From Octadecabacter antarcticus 307 (lineage in GTDB: Bacteria; Pseudomonadota; Alphaproteobacteria; Rhodobacterales; Rhodobacteraceae), in NCBI RefSeq assembly GCF_000155675.2, contig NC_020911.1, positions 3,462,501 through 3,526,500 of the forward strand: a stretch of 64,000 nt of DNA. The letters run 5' to 3'. The position numbers and the translations under genes were made by a program. Of this stretch, positions 35,345-44,678 are shown piece after piece. The notes under the pieces were generated by a model. That model saw nothing but the letters and a program-made list of their open reading frames with translations. It was not told the DNA's origin and made no database searches. The number at the start of each line of letters is the position of its first letter. Position 1 is the stretch's first letter.

Positions 35345-38300
35345 TGTAACCTGCTGTCAGTCCGTATCCAGAAACACCGTTGTCGCCAACCATACCCGAG
35401 ATCCCGAAATTCATCGTTCCCGTCTCAAGGTCGATGTCGTAGCCGACCCCCAGTTCCAGCGCCGTAAAGTCAGTGGCCGCTGTCGCCGTGTTGCCTGTTG
35501 TCCCGAAGAAGGTCACGTTTGTACCATCATCGCTGACGTCGCGGCGCATAATCTCGGCCGATCCGGTCAACATGCCCATGCCAAGGGCCATCGACATATC
35601 CGCACCGATGGTGAAGTCCGACACGCTCACGTTGCGACTGCCAAAGGTCGCGGCAGCGTTGCCGCCTGTCTCGGTGTAGCCATCGACGCTCAACTGCGTA
35701 AAGCGGTAACCGACATAAGGCTGGATTGTCACCGCGCCGGACTGGACCGATGCCAAAGACAATTCAACGGACGGGCTGAAGAAGCTCGAGTCGTAATTGG
35801 CTAAGACGGTCGATACGCCACCAGGAGCCAAGTTGTCATTGACGCTGCGGATCCTTTCGTTCGACAGCAGACCAAAGGTTGCGCCAAACGTCAGTGATGC
35901 GCTGCCGATGGCGGTGTTGCCGTAGCCCCCGAGTACCACACCGTTGGTGTCAACGGTATCGTTCGCAAAGCCGTTATAAACCGAACCACGGGCGTTCATT
36001 GCGCTCAAAGTAACGCCGTAACCCAGACCATTTTGAAGTCCACCGACAATACCCGCCGTCAGGCTTGCCACGTCGACGTTCAGTTCGCGGCCCACAGCGT
36101 CATCGAGCTGACGCGACACGTAATCACCCTGCACGAAAGTGCTGATGCCAGCTCCGAACGTGGGCGTGGCGGCTTTTGCGTTCCGAGAGACCGTCGCGCC
36201 AGATGTCGGCGTGCCGTTCAGCACTGCGGCGACCGTACTGGCCCCCAAACCTGCCACATCGGCGGCAATTTGCCCAGAGAACGCCAGATTGGCAGGCTCG
36301 ACTGTCGCGACAACATTGCCGCTTTGGTAAAGCGTCGGGCCGTTGGCATCGTCAAGGGTCACACTGCCGGGGATGTCAGTAAAGTCCCAATAGATTGATC
36401 CTGCCCCAGCAACAGATTCCACAGTCAGTTCGTCATTCTGCAAAGACAGTTCACCCGCAAAGAACGATTGCGTCGTGAACAACGCGGCGCCAGTGCCACT
36501 CGCGACCCGCACAGCAAAGGCGTCACCGCCATTTGCGGTCGATGCCATGACCGTTCCACTGTTGAACAGCGTGCCGTTCAGCGTGTCGATATCAATGCCG
36601 ACGGCCTGCGACGTCGAAGGCGCGCTCGTGTTGTCGTTGTAGGCGTCTGCCTCGACCAAGATCGCGCCGGTGTTTGACACCGATCCCGTTGCATCGACGA
36701 TGCCCATCTCCATGCCGTAGGCGTTCGCAGATCCCGCCGAAAACCCTGAGCCTGTGGCAACTGCCACCACCGCAATCGTGCCCCCGTTTGATACGGCCCC
36801 GTCGATGGTCACAGAGCCTCCGGAGGCATCCACTTTTATCCCTGCGGCGTAAGCAGAAATCGGTCCAAAGAGAGAGTTGCCAGAGGCCGTCGCGGACACC
36901 TCGATTGATCCATCATTGGTGACCGTACTGCCAGTCTGGACGCTGTCCGCCTCAATCCCGTACGCCAAGGCACTCAGGCCAGAGGGCGCGGAGCCATCAG
37001 CGGTCGCGGTGACCTCAATCGTACCATCATTGGAAATTGAGCCATACATGTCATCGGACCCAATTCCAAAGGCTAGTGCTTGCACTGTGGTCGCTGTGCC
37101 AGAGGCCATTGCGGCAACTGTGATCGTGCCGTCATTGGCAATCGAGCCGTCAACACGCACTTTGGCCACTTTGATTCCGAACCCTCGGGGAAAAAACCCT
37201 TCGCCGGGCGCGAAACCTGTCGCGGTCGCCGTGACCTCAATCGTACCATCGTTTGACACCGTGCCATCGACATTCCCGGCTTCAACACCGATGGCGCGGG
37301 CAGAAGCGTTGTCAGTGTTGGAATCAGCCGTCACTGTTGCACTGACGACGATCGAACCCGAATTGTCGATCGAGCCGGTTGTGCCCACAGTGCCGACTTG
37401 GATCCCGTCAGCGGTGACCTGGACTAGCGACCCTGAGCCTGCCAGCGTGACCGCCACATCGATCGACCCGTCATTTGTGATGCTGCCGCTGATGTTGCGA
37501 CTCGATATACCGTAAACGGAGATATCAGTGTCCGCCGCTGTTGCGTTCACCACAACATCGATCGTGCCGGAGTTGAGGATCGATCCGCCCATATCCCGAT
37601 CGACGAAGACCCCGTAGGCGTAAAGTTCGCCTCCCCACACCTCTTCGATATTGACATCGACGGTTATCGCGCCATCGTTGGTGAGTGTCCCGTCCATGTT
37701 GTCAACCCAGATGCCGGCAATGGTGCTGGTGACCGGCACATCTTCAGGCTGCACTGCGATTGTGATCGTGTCATTGTTGGTGATTGCGCCGTCAGCGCTG
37801 ACGTCACCGGTATAAATACCCGCAGCAGAGTAATCATCGTTGCCAGAGATCGACATGATGTCAACGCTGATCAAACCGTCATTCGTGATCGTGCCGGACA
37901 GGGTGGAGGACACATAAATGCCGTAAGCCGACATGGTTTCGACGGTTACGCCTATGCCTATGGCGGCCACTCGGATCTCGCCCGTGTTTGTGATCTCACC
38001 CGCCGCATCGCCATCGACATAGATGCCGGATCCAGTGGCTGCGTAGGTCAAGCTTTCAGCTTCGACGTCGATCAAGCCGTTGTTAAGAATGCGTGCGCCA
38101 GCAACTAAACCCCCTTCAACCTCAATGCCATAAGCTTCAGCCGGGCCCTCGTCGAGCGTGAGTGCGCGGGCGGTGATCGTGCCGTTATTCTCAATCAATG
38201 CGGTGCCGGTAACGCCGTCTACATAAACACCCCAAGCGGTTGCACCTTCGGTAAAGGTGATCGCCTCAACCGCAATCATGCCGTCATTGCGGACCGTACC

Positions 38301-38873
38301 GGACAACGTACCAGACACATATACGCCGATAGCTGAGGCGTAATAATCAATGGCGGCAGCGTCGATCGCGATCGTGCCTTCATTGGTAATCGTGCCTGAC
38401 ACGTCGCCGCCAACGAAGATGCCGTTAAAAGAAACAGAGTTGCTATCAAGAACCTCGTAGACGGTGATGACCCCTTGGTTGGTGATCGTTCCCGACAAGT
38501 TGCCTGTCAGATAAAGACCTGCCGTGGAAGATGATCCATCGCCCCCGTGCACCCGGAGGGGCCCCTGCAACAAAACGTCCGAAGTGTAGTCGGCGACATT
38601 AATTTCGATTGCTGCCAGATTGTCTTCTGCTGCCAGATTGTCTTCGCCGACAAGACGAACCGATCCCGTCTCGGTGACGGTCACGTCTTCGTCAATAGCG
38701 ATTACTTGTTGCGACGTCTCATCGGTCGAGATGACCGTCTGCGCGTGGGCCGGACCCGAAGACAGCGCGATGATTGACACTGAAACCAGTGCGGGCGCCA
38801 TTGAGGCCACGCTGCCTTTCCACTTGGTCATCCGTCCGCCGTGAGAAACCTGTCGCATTGATTGCGTATTCAT
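35331..38873 (-). CDS. Large autotransporter (type Va) with repetitive passenger
   Basis: 1180 residues from the ATG at 38873, chosen because AGGG precedes it and the N-terminus MNTQSMRQ leads into a long signal peptide ending GPAHAQ near 45. The passenger (about 46-870) consists of many imperfect repeats of the type SGTITNDGTI separated by 20-45 residues rich in Val, Ala and Thr, predicted to fold as a beta-helix. The last 270 residues form the outer-membrane barrel (STFVQGDYVSRQLDDAVGR onward) ending in Phe (GYNVCF). It probably acts as an adhesin or biofilm factor. It forms an operon with the IalB-like gene and is divergent from the TPR-sulfotransferase. Confidence 0.88.
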   Translation of the reverse strand: MNTQSMRQVSHGGRMTKWKGSVASMAPALVSVSIIALSSGPAHAQTVISTDETSQQVIAIDEDVTVTETGSVRLVGEDNLAAEDNLAAIEINVADYTSDVLLQGPLRVHGGDGSSSTAGLYLTGNLSGTITNQGVITVYEVLDSNSVSFNGIFVGGDVSGTITNEGTIAIDAAAIDYYASAIGVYVSGTLSGTVRNDGMIAVEAITFTEGATAWGVYVDGVTGTALIENNGTITARALTLDEGPAEAYGIEVEGGLVAGARILNNGLIDVEAESLTYAATGSGIYVDGDAAGEITNTGEIRVAAIGIGVTVETMSAYGIYVSSTLSGTITNDGLISVDIMSISGNDDYSAAGIYTGDVSADGAITNNDTITIAVQPEDVPVTSTIAGIWVDNMDGTLTNDGAITVDVNIEEVWGGELYAYGVFVDRDMGGSILNSGTIDVVVNATAADTDISVYGISSRNISGSITNDGSIDVAVTLAGSGSLVQVTADGIQVGTVGTTGSIDNSGSIVVSATVTADSNTDNASARAIGVEAGNVDGTVSNDGTIEVTATATGFAPGEGFFPRGFGIKVAKVRVDGSIANDGTITVAAMASGTATTVQALAFGIGSDDMYGSISNDGTIEVTATADGSAPSGLSALAYGIEADSVQTGSTVTNDGSIEVSATASGNSLFGPISAYAAGIKVDASGGSVTIDGAVSNGGTIAVVAVATGSGFSAGSANAYGMEMGIVDATGSVSNTGAILVEADAYNDNTSAPSTSQAVGIDIDTLNGTLFNSGTVMASTANGGDAFAVRVASGTGAALFTTQSFFAGELSLQNDELTVESVAGAGSIYWDFTDIPGSVTLDDANGPTLYQSGNVVATVEPANLAFSGQIAADVAGLGASTVAAVLNGTPTSGATVSRNAKAATPTFGAGISTFVQGDYVSRQLDDAVGRELNVDVASLTAGIVGGLQNGLGYGVTLSAMNARGSVYNGFANDTVDTNGVVLGGYGNTAIGSASLTFGATFGLLSNERIRSVNDNLAPGGVSTVLANYDSSFFSPSVELSLASVQSGAVTIQPYVGYRFTQLSVDGYTETGGNAAATFGSRNVSVSDFTIGADMSMALGMGMLTGSAEIMRRDVSDDGTNVTFFGTTGNTATAATDFTALELGVGYDIDLETGTMNFGISGMVGDNGVSGYGLTAGYNVCF

Positions 38874-39152
38874 ATCCGCCATCCCTAAATTTTTTGGTTT
38901 AAAACTCACTGGATAAGATACAAATTTGTGAACAAGTTTTTTGCGTATACATCTGCGCCTTCGTAGGTAAAGTAAACAAGTAATTATATCTTTTAATTTT
39001 TTGTGTCCTTGAATACTAATGTTTTTAATATTTTTTGTCCTTAGGGTGCGTATATCCTGCAAATCAGCTGATCGACCGGCAGCCTTTACGGCAGCAACCG
39101 CTTGGATTGTGGCCTAAGGTGTCAGGCCGTTCGGCATTAGGAAGGCCGTCCC

Positions 39153-41264
39153 ATGACCCAACATTCCGCACAAAAAATGCAAGTCACCCCTGCGCAAGCG
39201 TTAGCGCAAGCCAGCAAGCATTATGCCGAGCGGCGGTTTGACGCCGCCGCACGAATTCTTGAGTCGTTCGTTACCGCACGGCCCACTGACGCCGACGCGC
39301 TCAACCTTGCGGCAGCAACTGAATTGGCACGCGGTCGAACTGACGTCGCTGTGGCGCTGATGGACCGCGCCGTGACCCTGCACCCCAAAAATGCCGTATT
39401 CCTTGCCAATCTCGCTGAGATGCGCCGTCGTGGCGGGGACGCAACCGGCGGGTTGGATGCCGCACGCCGCGCAGTCGCCGCCAACCCCGATATTGCAATT
39501 GCGCAGGCAAATCTGGGCATCGCACTTTACGATGCGGGTGATCTGGACGGCGCAGAGGCAGCGCAGAAGGCGGCGTTGGCGATCGATCCCAGACAGCCGC
39601 GCGCAGTCAATAACCTAGGCTCCATCGCGCGCGACCGTGGCGACCGCAAAGCGGCTGCTGATCTGTATCGTCGCGCGCTCCGCCTGTCGCCGTCGGATGA
39701 TGAAATCGCGTCAAATCTTGGCACCGTGTTGGTCGAGGATGACCGCGAGGACGAGGCCCTGCGCATTCTTTTGCCGTACATTAACGTCCGCCCGAAAGTA
39801 CCCGCAGAAATGCACGCCGTGATTGGCCGCGCGCATTTGCGCCGCGACGCGCTAGACGACGCTGAACGCGCCTTGCGCACAGCCATCAATATCGATCCCA
39901 AACACATCTCCGCTCATGTCGGGCTGAGCCAAGTCCTCCAGCAAAAGAACCACGCGGACAAAGCACTGGTCGTGGCAGCTGCGGCGGCGCGCATCGACCC
40001 TAACTCGGCAACGGCCCATCATCAGGCAGGCATATGTCTTGGTGAACTTGGTGCACCCGAAAAGGCGCGCGACGCCTACAACCGCGCGCTGGCGGCCGAT
40101 ACCGACTTTCACGCGGCCCTCATCTCGCTGGGATACCTTGCGATGGAGTTGGGGGACGCCGACGAAGCGCGCACCATGTTCGAGCGCGCCTTGGCGTTGA
40201 GCTCGGACGAGTTCGGCGGGCATCTGGGGCTCGTGCGATTGGGCCGCGTCGCGGCAGACCATCCCGCGATGATCGCACTGGAAGCGGCGGCGGAAGGGTT
40301 GGACACCATGCCACCCAAGCGCGCCGTCGCGCTGCACTACGCGCTTGGTAAAGGCTATGAGGACCAAAAGCGCTTCAGCGAGGCATGGCCACATTACGCC
40401 GCTGGCGCGACGCTCAAGCGAGCAGAGATCGACTATGATGCCGCACAGTTTGAGGACAGGGTTGATCACATCATTGAGGTGATGGACGCCGCAACTATCG
40501 AGCGTCTGCGCAGTTTTGCGATTTCATCAGACCGCGCGATATTTGTGCTGGGGATGCCGCGTTCGGGCACCACCCTGACCGAGGCGATCTTGGCCAGCCA
40601 TCCGCAGGTGCACGGGGCCGGCGAACTTCATGACCTGCAACGCCTGCTGCCAATGGACAACGGCGACCCCGAAGCGCGCTATCCGCATGTGATCACACGC
40701 GGTGACGGCCCCGGCCTGACCCGCATCGTCGAAGCTTACGTCGAAAGCCTTGGCCAGCGCGCACCGGATAGCCTGCACGTCACGGACAAAATGCCAGCGA
40801 ACTTCCTGTATCTGGGGCTGATCCACGCACTGATGCCGAACGCGCGGATCGTGCACACCATGCGCGATCCCGTCGACACTTGCGTTAGTTGCTATACGAG
40901 ATTGTTCGATAGAGCACAGCTACACAGTTACGATCAGGTTGAGATGGCGCGTTATTACAACGCCTACCGCCGGATGATGGATCACTGGCGCGCAGTTCTG
41001 CCAGCGAGCGCGTTTTTGGACTCCGAATATGAAACGCTCGTTGGCGCGTTCGAACCGCGAGCACGGAGCTTCGTGGATTGGTGCGGACTGCCTTGGGACG
41101 ATGCCTGCCTCGCGTTCCACGAAACGAAACGCTCAATCCGCACCGCATCGGTCACACAAGTGCGCCAACCCGTCTACACCTCCTCGGTGCGAAAATGGAA
41201 ATCCTATGAAGACCACCTCGGCCCGATGCTCAAGACACTCGGCGCGAACTGCCAGTCAGAATGA
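39153..41264 (+). CDS. TPR-repeat sulfotransferase
   Basis: 703 residues. An N-terminal array of about 11 TPR units (residues 10-400) is followed by a sulfotransferase domain. The PAPS-binding P-loop is GMPRSGTTLTEAIL near 467, and the 3'-phosphate site is in IVHTMRDPVDTCVSCYTRLF near 570. It would transfer sulfate to a protein or glycan captured by the TPR scaffold. It is divergent from the autotransporter, whose passenger is a possible target (inference). Full length and GC-rich like the core genome. Confidence 0.88.
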   Translation: MTQHSAQKMQVTPAQALAQASKHYAERRFDAAARILESFVTARPTDADALNLAAATELARGRTDVAVALMDRAVTLHPKNAVFLANLAEMRRRGGDATGGLDAARRAVAANPDIAIAQANLGIALYDAGDLDGAEAAQKAALAIDPRQPRAVNNLGSIARDRGDRKAAADLYRRALRLSPSDDEIASNLGTVLVEDDREDEALRILLPYINVRPKVPAEMHAVIGRAHLRRDALDDAERALRTAINIDPKHISAHVGLSQVLQQKNHADKALVVAAAAARIDPNSATAHHQAGICLGELGAPEKARDAYNRALAADTDFHAALISLGYLAMELGDADEARTMFERALALSSDEFGGHLGLVRLGRVAADHPAMIALEAAAEGLDTMPPKRAVALHYALGKGYEDQKRFSEAWPHYAAGATLKRAEIDYDAAQFEDRVDHIIEVMDAATIERLRSFAISSDRAIFVLGMPRSGTTLTEAILASHPQVHGAGELHDLQRLLPMDNGDPEARYPHVITRGDGPGLTRIVEAYVESLGQRAPDSLHVTDKMPANFLYLGLIHALMPNARIVHTMRDPVDTCVSCYTRLFDRAQLHSYDQVEMARYYNAYRRMMDHWRAVLPASAFLDSEYETLVGAFEPRARSFVDWCGLPWDDACLAFHETKRSIRTASVTQVRQPVYTSSVRKWKSYEDHLGPMLKTLGANCQSE

Positions 41265-41645
41265 CCGGCCAGCGTCACGCGATCTCTCCCTCGAAGGCTG
41301 GACAGTATATTTGCAAGAGTCAGAGCCTCTGAGCTGGAGTGACCAAGCCGGGCTCAGTTTAATCGGATAGATAGCCAGCGCTTTGCGGTGCGCCGGCGGG
41401 TGGAGCCCCCTCCAAATAGCAGCCCTCTGTGCAGCTCGCATGGACTTGTCAAAATGAGATCACAGCCAACCTTCGCAATGTCTGCTCTCGACATTGTTGC
41501 ACGACATCTTCGCAATAGCAGCGAAGGTCGGCTAACCGTCCTTTGTGACGCTCCGCTATGATAGGATCTTCTATAGTTAGCACTGCAAATTGTTCCGCGC
41601 CATTTTGGTAAGCTAAGTTGACAAGGCCCCTATGTCAGGTTCACG
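41265..41645. other. Intergenic region
   Basis: 380 bp without a supportable gene. A short dyad-rich stretch at 41465-41535 (CTTCGCAATG...GAAGGTCGGC) may be a decayed repeat or terminator; no family resemblance was found. Confidence 0.4.
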
Positions 41646-41909
41646 TTGAAGCCTTTGCAACGAACCGAGCGCGCTGACATTGCGCGCGACGTGGGCTTGG
41701 CGGAGATAGATGGGGAAATGCGGTCGTTCTTGGAGGCAGTGTTGGCAGCTTACGAGCGACATGGCGTGGACGAGTTAGCCTTGTCAAAGATAGGTGATTT
41801 TCTGCGCGTAAAATATGGTGGCACAAACGGAGCCAAACGAGTGTTAGGGGAAATTCCGACAATTAAGAAGGCGTTCACCGATATTCAGATGCACCTTTAC
41901 CATCAGTAA
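41646..41909 (+). CDS. Small protein like the C-terminal tail of EcoEI-type HsdR
   Basis: 87 residues from a TTG. The pattern AAYERHGVDELALSKIGDFLRVKYGGTNGAKRVLGEIPTIKKAFTDIQMHLY follows the EcoEI_R_C domain found at the end of type I restriction DEAD-like subunits (GVxEL...L..FL..KY....AK..LG....I..AF...Q..LY). Either a free-standing domain or the last remnant of an hsdR gene. No helicase or hsdM/hsdS is present nearby. Confidence 0.5.
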   Translation: MKPLQRTERADIARDVGLAEIDGEMRSFLEAVLAAYERHGVDELALSKIGDFLRVKYGGTNGAKRVLGEIPTIKKAFTDIQMHLYHQ

Positions 41910-42228
41910 GCGCCTAGAGACCCACTACAAACTCGTTTGTCTTATCATTTAAAAGGTCAGAAATAGCGCCGTTTTGTTGGTGCGGCCTATAAGATCAACC
42001 GCGCCTACGTCGTGTGAGGCCGGGGGGGGGGGGCGAGATTGTCGAATTTGATACTAATATTTCGTAACGACACAGTGCATGCCTGATCATCTTGGTTGGT
42101 CGAATGCTGCCTTGGCAACGTGGGCTTAATGTTCAACAATAAAATGCGGAGAAGCGTGAAGCAATTTAGTGTCCAGTTAGTGACTGACCCACCCAGGTAC
42201 AAAATTAGGCAGTATTATCAATACTTTA
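41910..42228. other. Intergenic region before tRNA-Ser, with G12 tract
   Basis: About 320 bp. It contains a run of twelve G at 42022-42033. No gene is supportable. It would be the innermost right end of the putative island. Confidence 0.5.
42022..42033 (+). repeat. Homopolymeric G12 tract
   Basis: Twelve consecutive G in an otherwise ordinary intergenic sequence. Such tracts slip during replication. Here it is not clearly inside a gene or promoter, so phase variation is only a possibility; assembly error is another. Confidence 0.6.
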
Positions 42229-42318
42229 TGGCGGAGGCTCAGGGATTCGAACCCTGGGAGGACTTTCACCCTCGTCGGTTTTCAAGACCGGTGCATTCGA
42301 CCACTCTGCCAAGCCTCC
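42229..42318 (-). tRNA. tRNA-Ser (anticodon UGA)
   Basis: The acceptor stem GGAGGCT pairs with AGCCTCC, followed by discriminator G and an encoded CCA. The anticodon loop CTTGAAA gives UGA, a long variable arm fits a class II tRNA, and the T-loop TTCGAAT is present. The 3' 14 bases are duplicated at 21798, marking this gene as the probable integration target of the island to its left. Confidence 0.95.
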
Positions 42319-42539
42319 GCTGAAAAATACCTTTAAGCAGTGCCAATTGATTCTAAAAGGACCTAAACACCCTTTTGCCAAAGAGGAAATCCGCCGAAAC
42401 CTCACCAAAGCCTTTTAAAGCTGCGCGCGCGCAGCTAATGTCCCACAGACGCCTGCCATTGCGGGCCAATCTGACTGAGCAGACCAAGTCCGCAAAGGGC
42501 ACAGCGCCGCAAAATGTGGCGCAGATAAGAGGGCGAATA

Positions 42540-43457
42540 ATGGCAAGAGATATTTCAGGCAAAATATTGGTATCAAAACAGAATTTCGGGATGGTACTCG
42601 CCATGACTTCGGTCATGGCGCTCAGCGCGTGTGACGAAAACGGTGAGTTTGCTCTGCCAACTTTGGGCGCGGGCACGGATAATGTCACCACCGTTGCAGC
42701 ATCGCAAAGCGTGCAACTGGTGGAACGCGACGTTGAAGCGCCCGACGCATTTCAGGTCACAGAAGGCGGTTTATGGGACGGTCGCCCGTCGCTAGGCGGT
42801 GTTTGGGTCGCCCATCCCGACGTCACCGAGCCAGAGCGCGTGATCATCCGCAACCAAGCCAACGGCGCCTTCGTGATCGGGGCGTTGTTTCGTCGTGAAC
42901 GCGACAATCCGGGTCCGTCATTGCAAGTTTCTTCCGATGCGGCTGCCGCGCTGGAAATGCTCGCAGGATCGCCAACGCAGTTGCAAGTGACCGCGCTGCG
43001 CCGCGAAGAAGTTGCCGATCCACCGCAAGCCATGCCGACTGCTGATTTTGAAGCCCCGTCAGACATTGCAGCAACGCCGATTGCCAGCACTTCATTGGAC
43101 GGGGCTGACCCGATCGCAGCCGCGGCGGCAGCAATTGATGCCGCCGAAGCAGCGCCACCAATTCCCACCGCTGCGCTGCCCGTTCCATCACCGCGTCCCA
43201 CCGCCGCCCCAACTGCGTCGGGCCTTGATCGCCCGTTCATCCAAATTGGTATATTTTCGGTCGAAGGCAACGCCAGCGGCACCGCTGACCGCTTGCGAGG
43301 CACCGGAATTGTGCCCACAGTGCTTGAACAAGCCAGCCAAGGCCGCACGTTCTGGCGCGTCATCGTAGGTCCCACCACATCTGAATCCGAACGCGCTGAG
43401 CTGCTGATTCAAGTCAAGGCACAAGGGTTCGAAGACGCCTATTTTGTCACCAACTAA
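42540..43457 (+). CDS. SPOR-domain lipoprotein
   Basis: 305 residues from an ATG preceded by GAGGG. A lipoprotein signal ends in the lipobox LSAC (Cys near 32). The middle (about 170-225) is a Pro/Ala-rich linker. The C-terminal SPOR domain (about 230-305, PFIQIGIFSVEGNASGTADRLRGTGIVPTV...FWRVIVGPTTSESERAELLIQVKAQGFEDAYFV) binds denuded peptidoglycan at the septum. It lies 19 bp upstream of a D,D-carboxypeptidase gene, consistent with a cell-wall role. Confidence 0.88.
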   Translation: MARDISGKILVSKQNFGMVLAMTSVMALSACDENGEFALPTLGAGTDNVTTVAASQSVQLVERDVEAPDAFQVTEGGLWDGRPSLGGVWVAHPDVTEPERVIIRNQANGAFVIGALFRRERDNPGPSLQVSSDAAAALEMLAGSPTQLQVTALRREEVADPPQAMPTADFEAPSDIAATPIASTSLDGADPIAAAAAAIDAAEAAPPIPTAALPVPSPRPTAAPTASGLDRPFIQIGIFSVEGNASGTADRLRGTGIVPTVLEQASQGRTFWRVIVGPTTSESERAELLIQVKAQGFEDAYFVTN

Positions 43458-43476
43458 CCCCCCACCGAGAGGCCCC

Positions 43477-44676
43477 ATGATCCGCCACATCGCTGCCCCT
43501 TTCGCCATACTTGCCCTGATTGCCGCCAGTGCTGCCCCGGTTTCCGCGCAGACGTTCGACACCCGCGCCGGTGCAGCCTATGTGCTGGATCATTCTACGG
43601 GCATCGTCTTGCTTGAAAAGAACGCGGACGACCCGCTGCCGCCCGCATCGATGTCCAAACTCATGACACTTTACATGGCGTTTGAGGCGGTAAACCCGTT
43701 AAACGGGCAGGACCCAATCCTGACGTTTGACGATGTATTGCCCGTGTCCCAGCACTGCATGGATTACACCGGATCGACGATGTTTCTCGACACAACCGAC
43801 CGTGTGCGTGTTGAAGACCTGGTGCGCGGCATTATCGTTCTGTCGGGCAATGACGCGTCGTGCGTGATCGCAGAAGCTCTGTCGCGCGATGGCACCGAAG
43901 CGGGCTTTGCCCAGCAGATGACCGAGCGTGCCCAGCAGATTGGCATGATGAATTCCAGTTTTGCAAATTCCAACGGTTGGCCGGCCGCAGGTAACCGCGT
44001 GACGATGCGCGATCTTGGCACGCTCGCAGATCGATTGATCACCGATTATCCGACGTACTATCCGCTCTTTGCTGAGCGGGAATTTGACTATGACGGCGAA
44101 CACCTTGCCAATATTCGAAACCGCAACCCCTTGTTGGCGTTGAACATTGGGGCTGACGGTCTGAAAACCGGCCACACACGCGAGGCCGGCTTTGGGCTCG
44201 TAGGGTCTGCAAAACAAGGTGATCGCCGCATCATCTTCGTCGTCACAGGGATCGAAACTGCACAAGAACGTGCCGCAGAAACGGAACGCATCGTAAATTG
44301 GGCGTTTCGCCAATTTACCCAGCGCGACATCGCCCGCGGCGGTACCCAGATCGCGCAAGCCGAAGTTTGGCGCGGCGAACAACCCGTCGTGGGGCTGTTG
44401 TTACAGGAAGATTTGTCCTTGTTGGTCCCAACATCAGGTAGCAGAGAAATCAGCGCAGAAGTTGTTTACACTGGTCCAATCCAAGCGCCGATCGTGCAAG
44501 GGGACGCGATTGCCGAATTGGTCATCCACCTCGAAAATCTGCCCGAAACGCGCGTGCCTTTGGTGGCAGACGCGTCAGTCGCATTGGGTGGGTTCAGTTC
44601 ACGTCTGCGCACCGCAGCGGGTGTGCTAATTGAGCGCATAAACGCGCAGGATCCCGACCTCGTTGAGGCTGAGTGA
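43477..44676 (+). CDS. dacA: D-alanyl-D-alanine carboxypeptidase (PBP5/6 type)
   Basis: 399 residues. A Sec signal peptide ends VSAQ near 25. Active-site motifs are SMSK (Ser58-Lys61), SGN near 124 and KTG near 229 of the class A low-molecular-weight PBPs, followed by the C-terminal beta domain (PBP5_C). It trims the terminal D-Ala of peptidoglycan pentapeptides in the periplasm. It precedes tmk by two bases, in the order usual for Rhodobacterales. Confidence 0.92.
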   Translation: MIRHIAAPFAILALIAASAAPVSAQTFDTRAGAAYVLDHSTGIVLLEKNADDPLPPASMSKLMTLYMAFEAVNPLNGQDPILTFDDVLPVSQHCMDYTGSTMFLDTTDRVRVEDLVRGIIVLSGNDASCVIAEALSRDGTEAGFAQQMTERAQQIGMMNSSFANSNGWPAAGNRVTMRDLGTLADRLITDYPTYYPLFAEREFDYDGEHLANIRNRNPLLALNIGADGLKTGHTREAGFGLVGSAKQGDRRIIFVVTGIETAQERAAETERIVNWAFRQFTQRDIARGGTQIAQAEVWRGEQPVVGLLLQEDLSLLVPTSGSREISAEVVYTGPIQAPIVQGDAIAELVIHLENLPETRVPLVADASVALGGFSSRLRTAAGVLIERINAQDPDLVEAE

Positions 44677-44678
44677 TC

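Noticed and set aside
35331..38873. Repeats in the autotransporter gene as a noncoding repeat array
   Set aside because: They keep one open frame across 1180 codons and encode SGTITNDGTI-type units of a beta-helical passenger.
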